The notes beneath the pieces are model-generated. The model was given only the letters and a program-made list of their open reading frames with translations, was not told where the DNA came from and searched no databases. Below are positions 44,522 to 59,500 of a DNA stretch of 64,000 nt, one piece after another (positions within the stretch are counted from its first letter, which is position 1; each line of letters begins with the position of its first letter). Where the stretch lies: assembly GCF_047511655.1 (NCBI RefSeq), contig NC_133391.1, forward strand, positions 120,412,384-120,476,383, read 5' to 3'. Source of the DNA: Castor canadensis (Eukaryota; Chordata; Mammalia; Rodentia; Castoridae). A program made the position numbers and the translations under genes.

Positions 44522-47500
44522 TAAGTAAATGTAGCAAAAATGTAAAAAATTAGTCAACAAGCCAGGGCACCAGTGGGTGCCCTTTCTATATGCCTACAGG
44601 AAGACTGAGATCTAGAGGATCACTGTTCAAGGCCAGACCAGGCAAATAGTTTGTTAGACCCCACCTCTAAAATAAACAGAACAAAATGAGCTGGAGGTGG
44701 GGCTCATATGGTAGAGTGACTGCTTTTCACACATGAAGCCCTGAGTTCAAACTCCAGTTCCACCAAAAAAAAAAAAACAACAAAGCAAAACAAATTAGCC
44801 AACAGCAGTTATGGGTATACAGGTTTTCAATGTGCTATTCTTTCTACTGACATATTTCAAAATAAAAAGGAAGTAATTACATGAAAACATGATAAAAGAA
44901 GTGATAGAATTTGAGGTGATGCTTATGCTGATTACCAAGTTGATTACCCAATGTATACATGAATGAAAACATCACATTATATTTCATAAAGATGTACAAA
45001 TATTCTGTTGCAATGTTTTCTTTCTTTTTGCTTTTTTTGACAGCACTGTAGTTTGAACTCTGGGCCTCACACTAGGCAGGTGCTCTTACCACTTGAGCCA
45101 CCTGTCACAATGTTTTAAAAAGTAATCCTTTTTAAAAAATAAATTAAATGAAACTAATGAGTAACGAAAACCATTAGAGTTTCTATATCTTTCCTAATTT
45201 TATTAATGCTACTTTAATATTTGTAAGAGGAATATTGACATCAAAACTGTTGTCCAACAGAACTTCCTACAATAATGAAAATGTTTTATACTTGGACTCT
45301 TCAATACAGTAGCTACTAGCACATGCAGTGATCAATACTGGAAATGTGTGGCTTGTATGACTAAGGAACAGAATTTTAAATGTAAATTAATCTTAATAGT
45401 CACATGTGGTTAATGGCTATTGCCCTGATCAGGGTAAAGTTAAGATGTTAAGAAAAAATATAGAAGCCTGGGCATGGTAGCTCAGCTACCTGAGAGGGTA
45501 AGGTCAGAGGATTACTAGAGCCCAGGAATTTGAGACCAATCTGGGCAACATAATGAGATCCCATCTTGAAACATAAATAATTTTTTTTTTTAATGCTGGG
45601 GATTGAAACCAGGGTCTCATGCATGCTAAGCACATGTCCTACCACTGAATTACACTCCCAGCTAATATAAATTTTATAGTGAGCAATTCTGCATGTATAT
45701 AACAAATTTTAATATCAGGAAGTATAGCAAGATGTACAGTTCTTATCCATTTTTATATATTTAATTTTTAATGGTTGTTAAAATTTTTGAGTATGTACTA
45801 ATTTTAAAATAACTTAAGTAAAAAAATAGTGTTTATATATTACCAGAAAAATAAAGATAACCTGCTGAAGTTTCATTACAAACACTGGATTAGATGAAAG
45901 AGTCACAAAATATGTCAGGTTGTTAAGGTAAAAGTAAACTTTCTTTTATCAGTTCTGAAGAAATATAAACAAAATCATTTAAGAAAAATAGTCTTACATT
46001 CCAATCACCACTGAGGATATCTGCAAAACTCAGAAATTCACTGGCTCTCACAAGATCATCTATTTCCATGAAGAAATCTATGTAGTTTTGGTGAAGATAC
46101 AAATTAAACAACTCTCCCGGCATGTGTGACATTTCTACTACTTCCTATAAAAAAAGAGGCATAACTTTGGTCAAACTGTGGTCAGATATATATGCACATA
46201 TATAATATACAGATGGTACAGTACTGTTATTAACAACCTTACCTCAGGCTGAACAAGTAATGTATCCCGTTCATGCTCTGATAAGTGAGAAGGCAACCGG
46301 GGTGAGTCTAATTCTGTTAAAGGTGCTCCTATAAAAAATTCCTGGAATTAGTAAAGATAATACTATCTCCAATTATATAGCACCTTCCATTTGAAGATTT
46401 TCAACACTTTAGATACATAATGGCAAAACACTAAACAAGCTGTTAAAAACAAAATAAATGAGTTTGCCAACTTTATAACTACTAGCAAGAACTAAATTTA
46501 GAATTCTGATGCTTGTATTATGACTTTTCTAGACTTGAAATATTTCTACTTTTTAAAAAAAAATTTATTTTTTTATTATTCATATGTGCATAGAATGCTT
46601 GGGTCATTTCTCCCCCCTGCCCCCACCCCTCCCTTAACACCCACTCCGCCCCCTCCCCCCCACCCCATCGATGTCCAGCAGAAACTATTTTGCCCTTATC
46701 TCTAATTTTGTTGAAGAGAGAGTATATGCAATAATAGGAAGGAACAAGGGTTTTTGCTAGTTCAGATAAGGATAGCTATACAGGGAGTTGACTCACATTG
46801 ATTTCTTGTGCATGTGTGTTACCTTCTAGGTTAATTCTTTTTGATCTAACCTTTTCTCTAGTTCCTGGTCCCCTTCTCCTATTGGCCTCAGTTGCTTTTA
46901 AGGTATCTGCTTTAGTTTCTCTGCGTTAAGGGCAACAAATGCTAGCTAGTTTTTTAGGTGTCTTACCTATCCTCATATGTCCCTTGTGTGCATTCGCTTT
47001 TATCTTGTGATCAAAGCTCAATCCCCTTGTTGTGTTTACCTTTGATCTAATGTCCACATATGAGGGAGAACATACGATTTTTGGTCTTTTGGGCCAGGCT
47101 AACCTCACTCAGAATGATGTTCTCCAATTCCATCCATTTATCAGCAAATGATAACATTTCGTTCTTCTTCATGGCTGCATAAAATTCCATTGTGTATAGA
47201 TACCACATTTTCTTGATCCATTTGACAGTAGTGGGGCATCTTGGCTGTTTCCATAACTTGGCTATTGTGAACAGTGCTGCAATAAACATGGGCGTGCAGG
47301 TGCCTCTGGAGTAACCTGTGTCACAGTCTTTTGGGTATATCCCCAAGAATGGTATTGCTGGATCACATGGTAGATCGATGTCTAGCTTTTTAAGTAGCCT
47401 CCAAATTTTTTTCCAGAGTGGTTGTACTAGTTTACATTCCCACCAACAGTGTAAGAGGGTTCCTTTTTCCCCCCTGCATCCTCGCCAACACCTGTTGGTG

Positions 47501-50500
47501 GTGGTGTTGCTAATGATGGCTATTCTAACAGGGGTGAGGTGGAATCTTAGTGTGGTTTTAATTTGCATTTCCTTTATGGCTAGAGATGGTGAGCATTTTT
47601 TCGTGTGTTTTTTGGCCATTTGGATTTTTCTTTTGAGAAAGTTCTGTTTAGTTCACTTGCCCATTTCTTTATTGGTTCATTAATTTTGGGAGAATTTAGT
47701 TTTTTAAGTTCCCTATATATTCTGGTTATCAATCCTTTGATGTGTAGCTGGCAAATATTTTCTCCCACTCTGTGGGTATTCTCTTCAGTTTAGAGACCAT
47801 TTCTTTTGATGAGCAGTAGCTTTTTAGTTATATGAAGTCCCATTGATCCATGCTAGCTCTTAGTTGCTGTGCTGCTGGGGTTTCGTTGAGAAAGTTCTTA
47901 CCTATACCTACTAACTCCAGAGTATTTCCTACTCTTTCCTGTATCAACTTTAGAGTTTGTGGTCTGATATTAAGATCCTTGATCTATTTTGAGTTAATAT
48001 TGGTATAGGGTGATACACATGGATCTAGTTTCAGTTTTTTGCAGACTGCTAACCAGTTTTCCCAGCAAAATACTGCATTTCTAAGGTCAGGAGTAGAGCT
48101 CAAAAGGAAGAGTGCTTGCTTAGCAAGCATGAGGCTCTGAGTTCAATCCCCAGTATGAAATAAAAAAATTCAATTTCTCAAAACACTTCTCACTTTGTCT
48201 TTATAGCTCTGGGTTGCTTCTTCCTTTGATCCAGTTCAATATATAAATGCATATTACTGAGTACCACCAAAAATGAAAAAGGTATCTATTGTTTTATCTA
48301 TTGTATAGAAGATGCTGTTCTCTGTATGAGAAAGCAGGAATGCTATTTAGAATGTGATTTAGAATGAACACTGGGGAGGAAAAGAAAGGGTGGGAGGAAA
48401 GAATGAGGTGAGAATGGCCATTAATGTTCACAGGTGAGAGGATGCAGTGACATATGAGTATTTTCACTGCTAAGTGATGCCTGTTTCCTTATATGGCATG
48501 AAGGCTTCCATTTAGAAATCCCAATTTCTTTTTTGTTTTTGGTGGTATTGGGGCTTGAACTCAGGACCTCATGCTTGCTAGGCAGGCACTCTACCACTTG
48601 AGCCACTCCTGTTTTGTGTTGGGTATTTTCGAGATAGGGTCTTGGAAACTATTTACCCAGGCTTTGAACTGCAATCCTCCTGATCTCTGTGTCCCCAAGA
48701 GCTAAGTTACAGATGTGAGACTCTGGCACTTGGCTCCAATTTCTTTTTTCAGTATCATAAGACTATCATAGACAAATACTACAAGCTAGTATTTGTTTCA
48801 TAAAGAACAGGGGTTTGGGGTTTTATTTGAAAGGAGGGAAATGTGGGTGGAGGGAGATGGGTAATATGTATACAGAGGCTGAGAGAGAACAGATAAAGAC
48901 GATAGAAGGGAGCAATGAACATTTCTGGTTTGGAGGACAGCAGGTTAGTGAGAAGTACTGAGAAATGTATGAGGAGTAAAAGAAGCCATAAGCTGTCTGC
49001 CAACTTGCCTAGAGCTGGACCCTAGTGCTAAGATAGTTTTGGGCTACAACTTTTGCCACTAAAAGTCTAGATGAATCGATGTTTGATCTTTAGTCAACTA
49101 TAACTTCTATAACTTACAGACATGGATACAGTAGTTTGTTTTTATGTTTAATACTGCTCATAGTCATAAAATGGGCCAAATAGCTAAAAAAATTTCCCTG
49201 TTATGTTCTAAAACAGTATCTGATTGGCCCTAACTCCTTCTTAAAACAAAATACCAAACATTTAAGAAATGTGGTATATTACTTCTGTTGTAAGACTAAT
49301 ATCCAACAAAGAAAAAAAAAAACCATAAAGTTTCTTACTTTTACAATATAGAATCTTCCCCAAAGCTCTGAAGAGAAAGAGAGAAACATCTTTGCCACCA
49401 ATAGCTTGGACCTCTTGATTTTCAGAAACATTATCAGGTTTTTTTCTTCGCTTTGATTTTGATGGTGCAGCATCTGATTTTAATGACAGTCCTTTTTTCC
49501 TTGGCCATAAATCATTCTTTCCTAAATAATATATATCCAAGTGATAATATTTAAAATAAAAAATATGGAAATTAAAATTAAGAGTATTTTAGATAGTTAT
49601 ACTAAAATTCTAATTTAAATATTCTTTTAATAAACAATAATTACAAAATATGTGAACTGAGAGTCTTCTATGGGTTGCTAACTATTAAAATGGGATAAAA
49701 TTATCTTGGGCTAGAGACATGGCTCAAGAAGTAGAGTACCTGCCTTACAAGCATGAAGTCCTGAGTTCAAAGCACAGCATCACCAACCCCCACCCCCCAA
49801 AAAAAAAAAAAACCTCATCACCCCCAGCAACAAAAATAATATCTCATGATGCCTACTGTAAATTGTCATATATATCATTTATTACACACTAATACAATCA
49901 CACCACCTTAGTTTCTCATGGCGTTATGTGTAAAGTAATGTTCTTGCTGTAAAATACATATTTAACTAATTTAACCCTCGTAACAATTCTATGAAGGGGG
50001 AGTATATTACACTGAGAGATAGCCTATGACATACAGCTACAGTTTTAGCACTCCAAAGGCAGAGGGTAGGAGAATACAGTTTGAAGTCAGCCTGAACTAC
50101 GCAGCAAGACCCTGTCTCACAAAACCAAGAGCTAGGGATATAATTCAGTGATAGAGCCCTTGTCTAGTTTATGCAAAGCCCTGGCTTCAATGCCTAGCAC
50201 AATAAATTAATTAATTGATTAATAAAAGAACTAAGATATAAAGAGTTTAAGTAACTGGCCCAAGTTCATCAACGAGTAATTTAAATCCAGGCAGTCTGGT
50301 GCTGCAATCTATGCGGAACAACTCTGCTATAATAACTCTCTTCTAATTTTGGCTATTCCCAATTTATGAATGTGCCTGTGTTCAAATTTCATTTGTAAGT
50401 CTTCTGTTTCAAACTTAGAATGCATGACTTAAAGCAGTCTCAAATACCAGAAAGAACCTAAGATCTGGATTTGAATGATAGTGTTATTTATTTCATTAAG

Positions 50501-53500
50501 CTGATCAGAATTAAATGAAAAAAATGTAATTGCTAATATAATATCTGGCTTCCTCAAAAATTATTTTCTTTCCTTTAGATTTGTGAGCATAGAGAAATAT
50601 ATTAACTGTTAGGATCTTAACTGGCCCATTTCAAGTTTTCCAGGTTCATAATTCCAGTTCTAAACTGTAGTATATTTATACTTCCACAGGAATAAACAGG
50701 ATTCTGGTTTTAGTTGTGGTAGGCTACCTATTTCTCTATGGATATTCTGGAAAACAAAGATACAAACTAAATGAATAGTTATACTTGTGAGCAGAAACAT
50801 TAGTATTTCAGATGGATTTTAAGAGCTCTACAAATGGCTTTTTTATGTTTTTTTGTTTGTTTATATTTGTTTTTCATGTAGCCTATGCTGGTCTGAAACT
50901 TGCAATCTTCCTCCCTCCACCTCCCCAGTGCTAGGATTACAGATGTGCACCATTATGATCACAAAGAACTTTTATTTCTTTCTCAATTCCTCAATGCCAA
51001 GCATCAAGTTAGGTTCTCCCCAGATTGTCATTCTAAATAACATAGAAAGGTAAAGCAGCAAACCATTTAAATGAATTCTCCTGTCTCAAACATTTACCAG
51101 GATATATGATTCATAGAGGGGTGTATATGTATGTGCACATATATAATTTTCAAAAAGTATAAGAAAAGAAAGGTGTAGGAAGGTACACAGTAGTCCCCCT
51201 TTATCCACTATGGGACATGATAATTGCTGAGGATCTTCTTTAGTGATGGGTGAAACCACAGATAGCACCAAATCCTATACATACTGTGTATTTTCCCTAT
51301 ATATGCATAAATAAATTTAACACTTTTCCATCTTAACTAAGAATTTATCACACACTATGGCCATAGGTAACAGTGGTTTTAGTTTTGTTAGTCTGAACAT
51401 TTTCTTTTGTAGATTGAGGTGTAACAGCAAAACTAGATGGATTTCTTTTTCCTTCTCCACAATTTTATGGATAGAAAATTTGTTTCTCAAAGATCTCAGT
51501 AACTTCAGCACACATTTTTTTTTTTCCTTATTAAGTCAAGAGCTTTCACTGTTTGACTTAAAGGAAGCCTTTATGGCTTCTCTTTGATGCCAGAGTCAAG
51601 AAGCCATCATCAACACTCTAGCACATTATTAAGTAAAATAACAGGTACTTGAACACAGGCACTGCAACACCATGACAGCTGATCTGCCAACCAAGATGAC
51701 TACTGGCTAGCTACTGCACAGACATTACATACAATCCTGCAGTAAATACAGTATGGATATGTTGGACAAAGGGATGTTCTAGGAAGGACAGTAAAAGAGC
51801 TCATCACATTACATAGTACGAAACTTAAAACTTATTGTTTTATTTTTAAATTGTTTATTTGTGGACTTTTCCCTTTAACATTTATAGACTCCACTGACCA
51901 TGAGCAACACAGACCACAGACAAGGGAGATATAATTTAACAAAAGTTAAAGAATGTTCAGTGACAGAACAAGGCCCTGGGTTTGATCCCTGGCACAACAT
52001 TAAAAAAAAGTTTCGTTTGATTTCATTTCATGAATAATTAAGAGAAAGTCAGTCACACATATAATGCGGTATGACTGTGTCTTCTCTAGTTACCTTTTGA
52101 AGAAGAAAACTGGAGGCTGTTTATTGCACTTCTGATATCACCAGAACAGCCTTGACAGAGCAACTCTAGAGTAGTTCTATCGGGGACAGTAATTCTTCCT
52201 CCATTCTAAAATAGAAAATTAAATTAAAAAGATGGGTTTCTTTTGTTTATTTTATTGGCAGTACCGAGGCCTGGACTCAGTGCTTCACTCTTGCTAGGAG
52301 GGCACTTTACCACTTGAGCCACTCTATCAGCCCAAAGGATTTTTTTTTTTTTTTAAAACAAAAACGCACCTCCACCAAAACCCATTTTCTCTCTTTTTTT
52401 TTTGGTGGGACTAGGGTTTGAACTCAAGGCTTCACTCTTGCAAAGCAGGCACTCTACCACTTGAACCACACCTACAGCCCATTTTGCTCTACTTAATTTG
52501 GAGATGGGATCTTGAGAACTATTTGCCCAGGCTGGCCTTGAACTTTGATCCTCTGAATCTCAGGCAAACCCATTTTTTTTAACTTAATGAAAATAAATTA
52601 GATTTGTTCAAATGTGAGTGCCAAAAAGCTCCCATAGCCAGTTATGGTGGCACATGTCTATAAATCAAGCACTCAGGAGAATGAGAATGGCCAGACTGGA
52701 TTACATGGATTACATAGAAAGACTGTCACAACGAGAAAAAAAAAAGCCTCTATGTTAAACACCAATCTGTTTATGACTGTAGGAGTCAAGTATTCTACCA
52801 CTCAGCGACACCCCCAGCCTCATAATAATACAAGATTTTAAAGTAAATGCTATTTGCAATTAATAACCTAAGACTTTTTAAACATTTGATTGTTTGAGAC
52901 AGAGCTTCACGTAGCCCAGGCTTTCCTCAACCTTGAGATCTTTCTGCTTCAGTCTCCCAAGTACAGGGATTACAGAAGTGTCCTACTATGCCTGGCTCAT
53001 GACTTAGTCTTAAAATAGGAGTTCTGGGTTTAATGTGGTAAAATAGTATGTCAACTGTTTTCCTTTTTAAAATTATTTTTCTTGATTACTACTTAATGTT
53101 TAATAAATATCTAAAACTATGATTTACAGTTATCATTCTCATAGCTAAGAATGTAGAAAGACTTTAAGTTAAGGTCTCACTATATATCCTCACTATATAT
53201 CCTAGACTGGCCTCAAACTCACTCTATAGCCCAGACTAGCCTTGAACTCACGATCCTCCTACCTCAACCTCTATAGTGCTGAGATTACAGGTGTGTACTA
53301 CCATGCCAGCCTAGAAAGATGTTATTCCTATCCAAAGCTCAGCTTGCTTACCTCTAAAGGGGGATAATTATGTACCTGTTGGTATGCATGTAGTAAGAAT
53401 TTAATAAGATCATGTATGTAAAAAATACTACCTGACATACATCAAGGGGTGATGACATCATTTCTCATGCTAACATTATTATATAACTGCTTGATTTTTT

Positions 53501-56500
53501 TTTTTTCGTTTTTGATGGTACTGGTGATTGAACCCGGAACCCTACATGCGCTAGACAAGCTTTCTATCTCTTGAGCCATGTCTGCAGCCCTTTTGTTTTA
53601 TATTTTGTTTCTGGGATAGGGTCTCCTAACTTTGCCTGGGCTGTCCTCAAACTCATGATCCTCCTGTTTCTCTGTCCCCTCAGTAGCTGGAATAACAGGT
53701 GTGCACCACTATACCTGGTCTGCCTCTTATTTTTAATTTGACAATAAACTGTGAGCATTTTCCCGTTTCATTAAATATTCTCAAAACTAATTAATGGCAT
53801 AATAGTTTGTCATAGAAACTACTCAGTTTATTATTAGACTCTGTTTCTAATTGTTTACTATTAATCGCTGTTTTTATTTTTTATTTTTTTTTTGTGGGAC
53901 TAGGGCTCAACACATACTAGGCAAGTGCTCTGCCACTGAGCTAAACCCCAGTCCCAATAGCTGTCATTTATTCAGCTAAGTGCTCCACATAAATTATGTC
54001 TAATCTTCAAAAAATCTTCTCCTTTGGAGATTTCTCTCACTTCATGTGATCCTGCCATTACAACAAAAATTCTGTCTCATACAAGATTTGAGTTGATTTG
54101 TAGCAGGAAGACATCCTAGAATCATGCTGCTAAAAGAAGTTCCAACAGCTTATTTTAACATCACTTAGATCTGAAAAATAGGAAATATGATGCAGCAAAC
54201 ATTAACAATAGTGGGTGGAGGTGTTGCTCAAGCAGTAGAGTGCCTGTCTTGCAGAGTTGTGAGTTCAAACCCAAGTACCGATGGAAAAAGAAGAAGAAAA
54301 AAAAGAAAAAGGTAAGATAGCTGCTTCACAATAGCATAAATATAATTAACACAACTGAAATATATACTTTAAAATGGTTAAGATAAGTTTTATGGGTTTT
54401 CTTTTACAGTGCTGAGGACAGAATCTAGGCCCACAGGCATGCTAGGCAAGTGCTCTACCACTGAGTAACATCCCCAGTCCAGTTCTCGTGTTTTTAAAGT
54501 AACAAGACAATAATAGACCTGAACATTTTCTTAATAATAATTTAGAACAGTAAATCAAGCAAAGGGAAAATTTACCTCAATGTGAAAGTTAACTTTAATA
54601 GTAGAAAAAGGTTAAAGATTTTTTTAATCAATATTTCCTACACTGCCGGCTCACACCTGTAATCCTAGTTACTCAGGAGGCAGAGATCAGGAGGATCATG
54701 GTTCGAAGCCAGCCTGGGCAAATAGTTTTCCAGACCCTATGTCAAAAAAAGACATCACAAAAAGAGCTGGAGTGGCTCAAGGTATAGGCCCTCAGTTCAA
54801 ACCCCAGTTACTCTCCCCCAACCCTCCCCCAAATTTCCTACATATGCTAAAATACCTCATGAGTGTAATACAATTTTTAAATCTTAAGGACTAAAAATGA
54901 GCCTGGTGTTGGTGGCTCTTGCCTATAATCCTAGCTACTCAAGATCAGAGATCAGGAGGAACTCAGTTTGAAGACAGCCTAGAAAAATAGTTCCTAAAAC
55001 CCTACCACGAAAATATCCAACACAAAACAGGGCTGGCGGACTGGCTCAAGTAGTAGAGCACATGCCTAGCAAGCATGAGGCAAGGCCCTGAGTTCAAACC
55101 CCAGTACCACCCAAAATATAAAAAATAAAATAAAAATGACATATCTCCAATTCTTCCATTTAGATAATTTGGGCTTTCTATGGCTACAATGTAAGATTCA
55201 AATTAATCAGACTTACCTTATTAGCTTCTATAGTCACTATTCGATTAAGAAATTTCATCATAATTGTTGGTGCCACAGGGTTGAAACTGTAAAAGTTTAG
55301 TTAAATGGTTAATTTTAAAATACAACATGTATCTACTCCAACATTATAAGCAGATGTTTCTTTCTTACCTAATGTTTGAGATAGAACACTCTTCTTGAAT
55401 TTCTTTGGGAAATAGTAACCTATGGCTATTATCTCCATTGACACTGTCAGAGATTATAAATACAAGAGGACATCGGCCAATCTGAACATACCTCCTAAAA
55501 TAATAAAACATAATAATGTTAAAGTTTAAGTCATTTGCCATTTAATGTGGAGTTTTACTTATTTTCATCAAGATTTTTGGTGCTAGGGATCAAACTTATG
55601 ACCTTGTACATACTAGTTAAGTGCTCTACCCTAACCTCTAATGTACACTTTTAAAATACTATACTCTAGGGCTAGTGGTGTGGCTCAAGTGCTAGATCCC
55701 TACCCAGCAAGAATGAGGCCTTGAGTTCAAACCCCAGGACTTTCCCCACCCCAAAAGGAGATAAAATAATATATTTCACTGATACTTACCTTAGAACTTC
55801 ATGTAAAGTATAAGAATCTCGATAAAACTGGTTAGGTAAATCCTATTAAGATACAGGATTAAATATTAGTTAAGAAGTATTCCATGGAACATTTATTTTA
55901 CAATTTATATTTATCAAGGAAAAATTTTATCTATCCAATGTATTTTAAGAACAATTTTCAGAGAAATTAAGAGAAATATGAAACAGCTGAGAGTCTACAC
56001 AGTAATACACATCAACATAAACCCTAATTTTCACACAAATTTTATAGGGTCATTTTACCAGTTATAGTATTCTCATTGAATATTTTCCACAGATTTCCTT
56101 TGCCTTTCTATTCTTAAGTCATTATATTTTTAAAGTCTGTATAGCTACTATATTGTTAACCTACAGCTATCCTATTTAAGCTTATTGAAAAAGACTTTGG
56201 GCTTCTAATATAACAAAGCCTTTGTGCTCTGCTATCATAAAGCCACTATTAGTACTTTGGAGAAAGTTAATGATAACACATTTCACAACTGCTCATCCAC
56301 TAGGTATAGCAGGATTTTAAAATGTGTACTTACTTCAACCAGAATTATCTTCTTATCAGTTCTCAGATCATCTCCAAGCATCTGCAGTTTATTATACTTT
56401 GTTGCTCTTAGTAGAAACTCTTTGAAAGTTGCTATCTGAGACTGATAGGGAAATATATGGAATCTTGATTCTGAAAGGAATCACATTTACCACTTTTACT

Positions 56501-59500
56501 TTCAACAAATTATATATACATTGATAATATACATATATATGCAAACATATCACATATAAATTCATTTGAATATATATGATAAAGCTCACAATACTGAAGA
56601 ATATTTTATAATTGTGAAAACATAAAATTTAAAATAGAATATTTATTTCAAAGGACAATATGTTGTCAATAGCAATTTTTCTATACCAATGAATGCAGCA
56701 TGGAGTTAACTGACTTTAGCCTGGAGTTAACTGACTTCAGAAAAGATCTGTCAATATATAACGCTCATGTAATTGGTAAAAATATCTATAGAGTTTGGAT
56801 TATAAAATAAAGACTCTTTGAATGAGTTTGAGGCTACAAATGAATTATCTTCATAATAAAGATTTAACGACATAACAGAATGATTAGTGAACTTAGGAAT
56901 AAGAAAAAGTTCTCTGAAGACATTTCACATAGAAGACTTTAAATAAAGAGAATTATCAGACTGTAAAAATTACTATCTAGAAAGCAGGAAAAATTTGAAG
57001 AACATGGGAAAATAGCAGCATTGTGTATGCCAAAGACACAGTACACACAGACCATATTAAAGACAATCCCAGAGAAAAGACTTTGAGGAACATTCCACAT
57101 TATAACAAAATTGCTGTTATGTTTCATATATATTTTGAAGTGATTTGATTCTATAGGTATTTACTGATGTAGGCTAACTTATTTTGGAAGGCAAGTTTTT
57201 AAGGCTTTATTTATGCTGAAACAGATAAAAAGATCTTATACCATATACCCTCCACAAATACTGAAAACGTAAGAACTTACAAAAATTGCTAATAATTAAT
57301 TCTCAAATAATCTCATTTTCCTCTACTCAAGACACCATTCCCCTCCTTCTGAAACTGGGAATTATGGGAGAAAAACACGCTTACTCATACAGCTTCATCT
57401 GAAAGCTCCATCAAACATAAGTTTTGTAGCAAGTCTTACCAAAACTAAGTATTTCCTTGAAATCATCTTTTTGGAAGTCTTGTAAGACTGGATTAATCCA
57501 TTCTTGTACTTCAATACCATGTTCCTTTGACAGTATTTTTATAGTTGTTGTTTTTCCACATCCAGGAGGACCTGTTATTAATAAAATAGATCCACCCTAA
57601 AACAAAATACAAACAATTAAAAACCAAAATCAGGCTGGTGGAGTGCTTCAAGTGGTACGAGTGCCTACATAGCAAGCATGAGGACCTGAGTTCAAACCCC
57701 AGTGCCTCCAAAAACAATACCACTACCATCACCAAAATCATTCTAATGCTATATTATTTTAAAAATTTCATTCAAAGAAAAATGTCTTACACTTACTAAC
57801 ATCATTGCAACTTTTATAAAATAATGATAATATGATTGGTTAAAGTCCAAGCTTCTAAAGTTCTAAAGAAAATACTCCTGGGCTGAGGAAGTAGCTTACT
57901 GTTAAAGCGTTTGTTTGCCTAGCATGAATGAGGCCTTGGGTTCAATTCCCAGGACCATAAAAAAGAGAAAAAAAAAAAAAAAAAAAAAAAGAAAGAAAGA
58001 AAATACTACCCCCTAATACCTAATATTTATACATATATCTAAGTTTATTAAACTGGTAGAACAACAGTAATAGTTATGCAGGTCTAAGACTTGAGAGGAA
58101 GTACATGGAGAGTACTCTAAGACAGTATTGCTGTGAGAAAACATAGTGGGCATGGAAAAATATAAACTATTAGCTGAGGAGAGGAGGTGATCAAAGACAA
58201 ATTAATGAGAAAACCTTCCATCCTTCCATATAAGAGGTACAAGAAAGAAACTGTCCCCAAATCAATAGTCAGAGAATACAGATGAGAGAGATTTGTATGC
58301 GACATCAAAGGAATATTGAGGCAGGCTGACACTGAAAATCTACCTTGAATACATTATGTTAACCCTAAACAGTAGGGAGAGATCTACAGACTGATAGGAA
58401 GGAATCAGACTCAAGAAAGAAGGGTGTGCTCCCTTTGAAGCAATTAAAACACCAACTCTTTCATTTCAAAGTTGAAAATTAAATGCAAACAATGGAAGTG
58501 GTTGTTAGTGACATGTCAAAGTAGGCCCATCAAGATGAATAAGTATACCACTATGGTATTGGATATTGATAATGAGGGAGGCTATGTACATTCAGGTGCA
58601 CAGGGCCGATGGGAAATCTCTGTATCTTCTGCTCTGTTTTGCCAGGAACCTAAAATTGCTCTAAAAAGTAAAGTCTACTACAAAAAAAAAAAATTACAAG
58701 GCCTAGCAGCATGGCTCAAGTGATAGAGTGCTTTCCTAGCAAATGTGAGTCCCTGAGTTCAAACTCCAATACCACCAAAAATAAAAATAAATAAATAAAA
58801 GACAAGATTGATTTAAAGCTTATCCTACATTTCCACCTGGAACTGTATTTCAAAATAACTTAATAGTCCCATCTAGCAATGACAAACTTTTCTTTTACAG
58901 CAAGATCCCTGCTAATTGTAGAAATAACAGAATTATTAGAAAATTGTCATTTCACAACCCTAATTAAATAAGTGATTGAGGCAAGGATTGAAAATGCATG
59001 TTAAAACATGTAAATGGGAACTGGGTACTCACATGCTGCCAAAAGATCTCCCCATAGATGCTATGCCAGCAGCAAAGAGGAGGTAACTTATAATGAAGAT
59101 GTCTGACTATCACCTCCTTAATGTAATGACCAAACTTAGTATCAAAGACAGCAGGAGAAATGCTGAGTATAGTGGTGCATGTCTATAATCCCAGCACTCA
59201 GATGGCTGGGGCAAGAAGACCACTTGAGCACAAGAATTTGAGTACAGTCTGGGCAATATAGTGAGACCATGTCTCAAAAGAAAGGGAAAATAAAAGTCAG
59301 ATTATAGAAAATTCCAATATGTGATAAAGGTTTACCCTCAGTAGGAAGAAACAACGTGACAAATCCAAAACTGGCCTGGCCTTTTTAATTAAGTCAATGT
59401 CTTGGGGGAAAAAAAAAAAAAAGAGAGAGAGGTTAGAAGAGAATGTTATTAGATTAAAAACAAGCAAAAAAGAAAGAAAGAAAGTGCAATTCTTTTTTAG

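Noticed and set aside
47047-47619. 190-codon minus-strand protein as a host gene
   Set aside because: It is the C-terminal part of L1 ORF2 in a truncated, frameshifted element.
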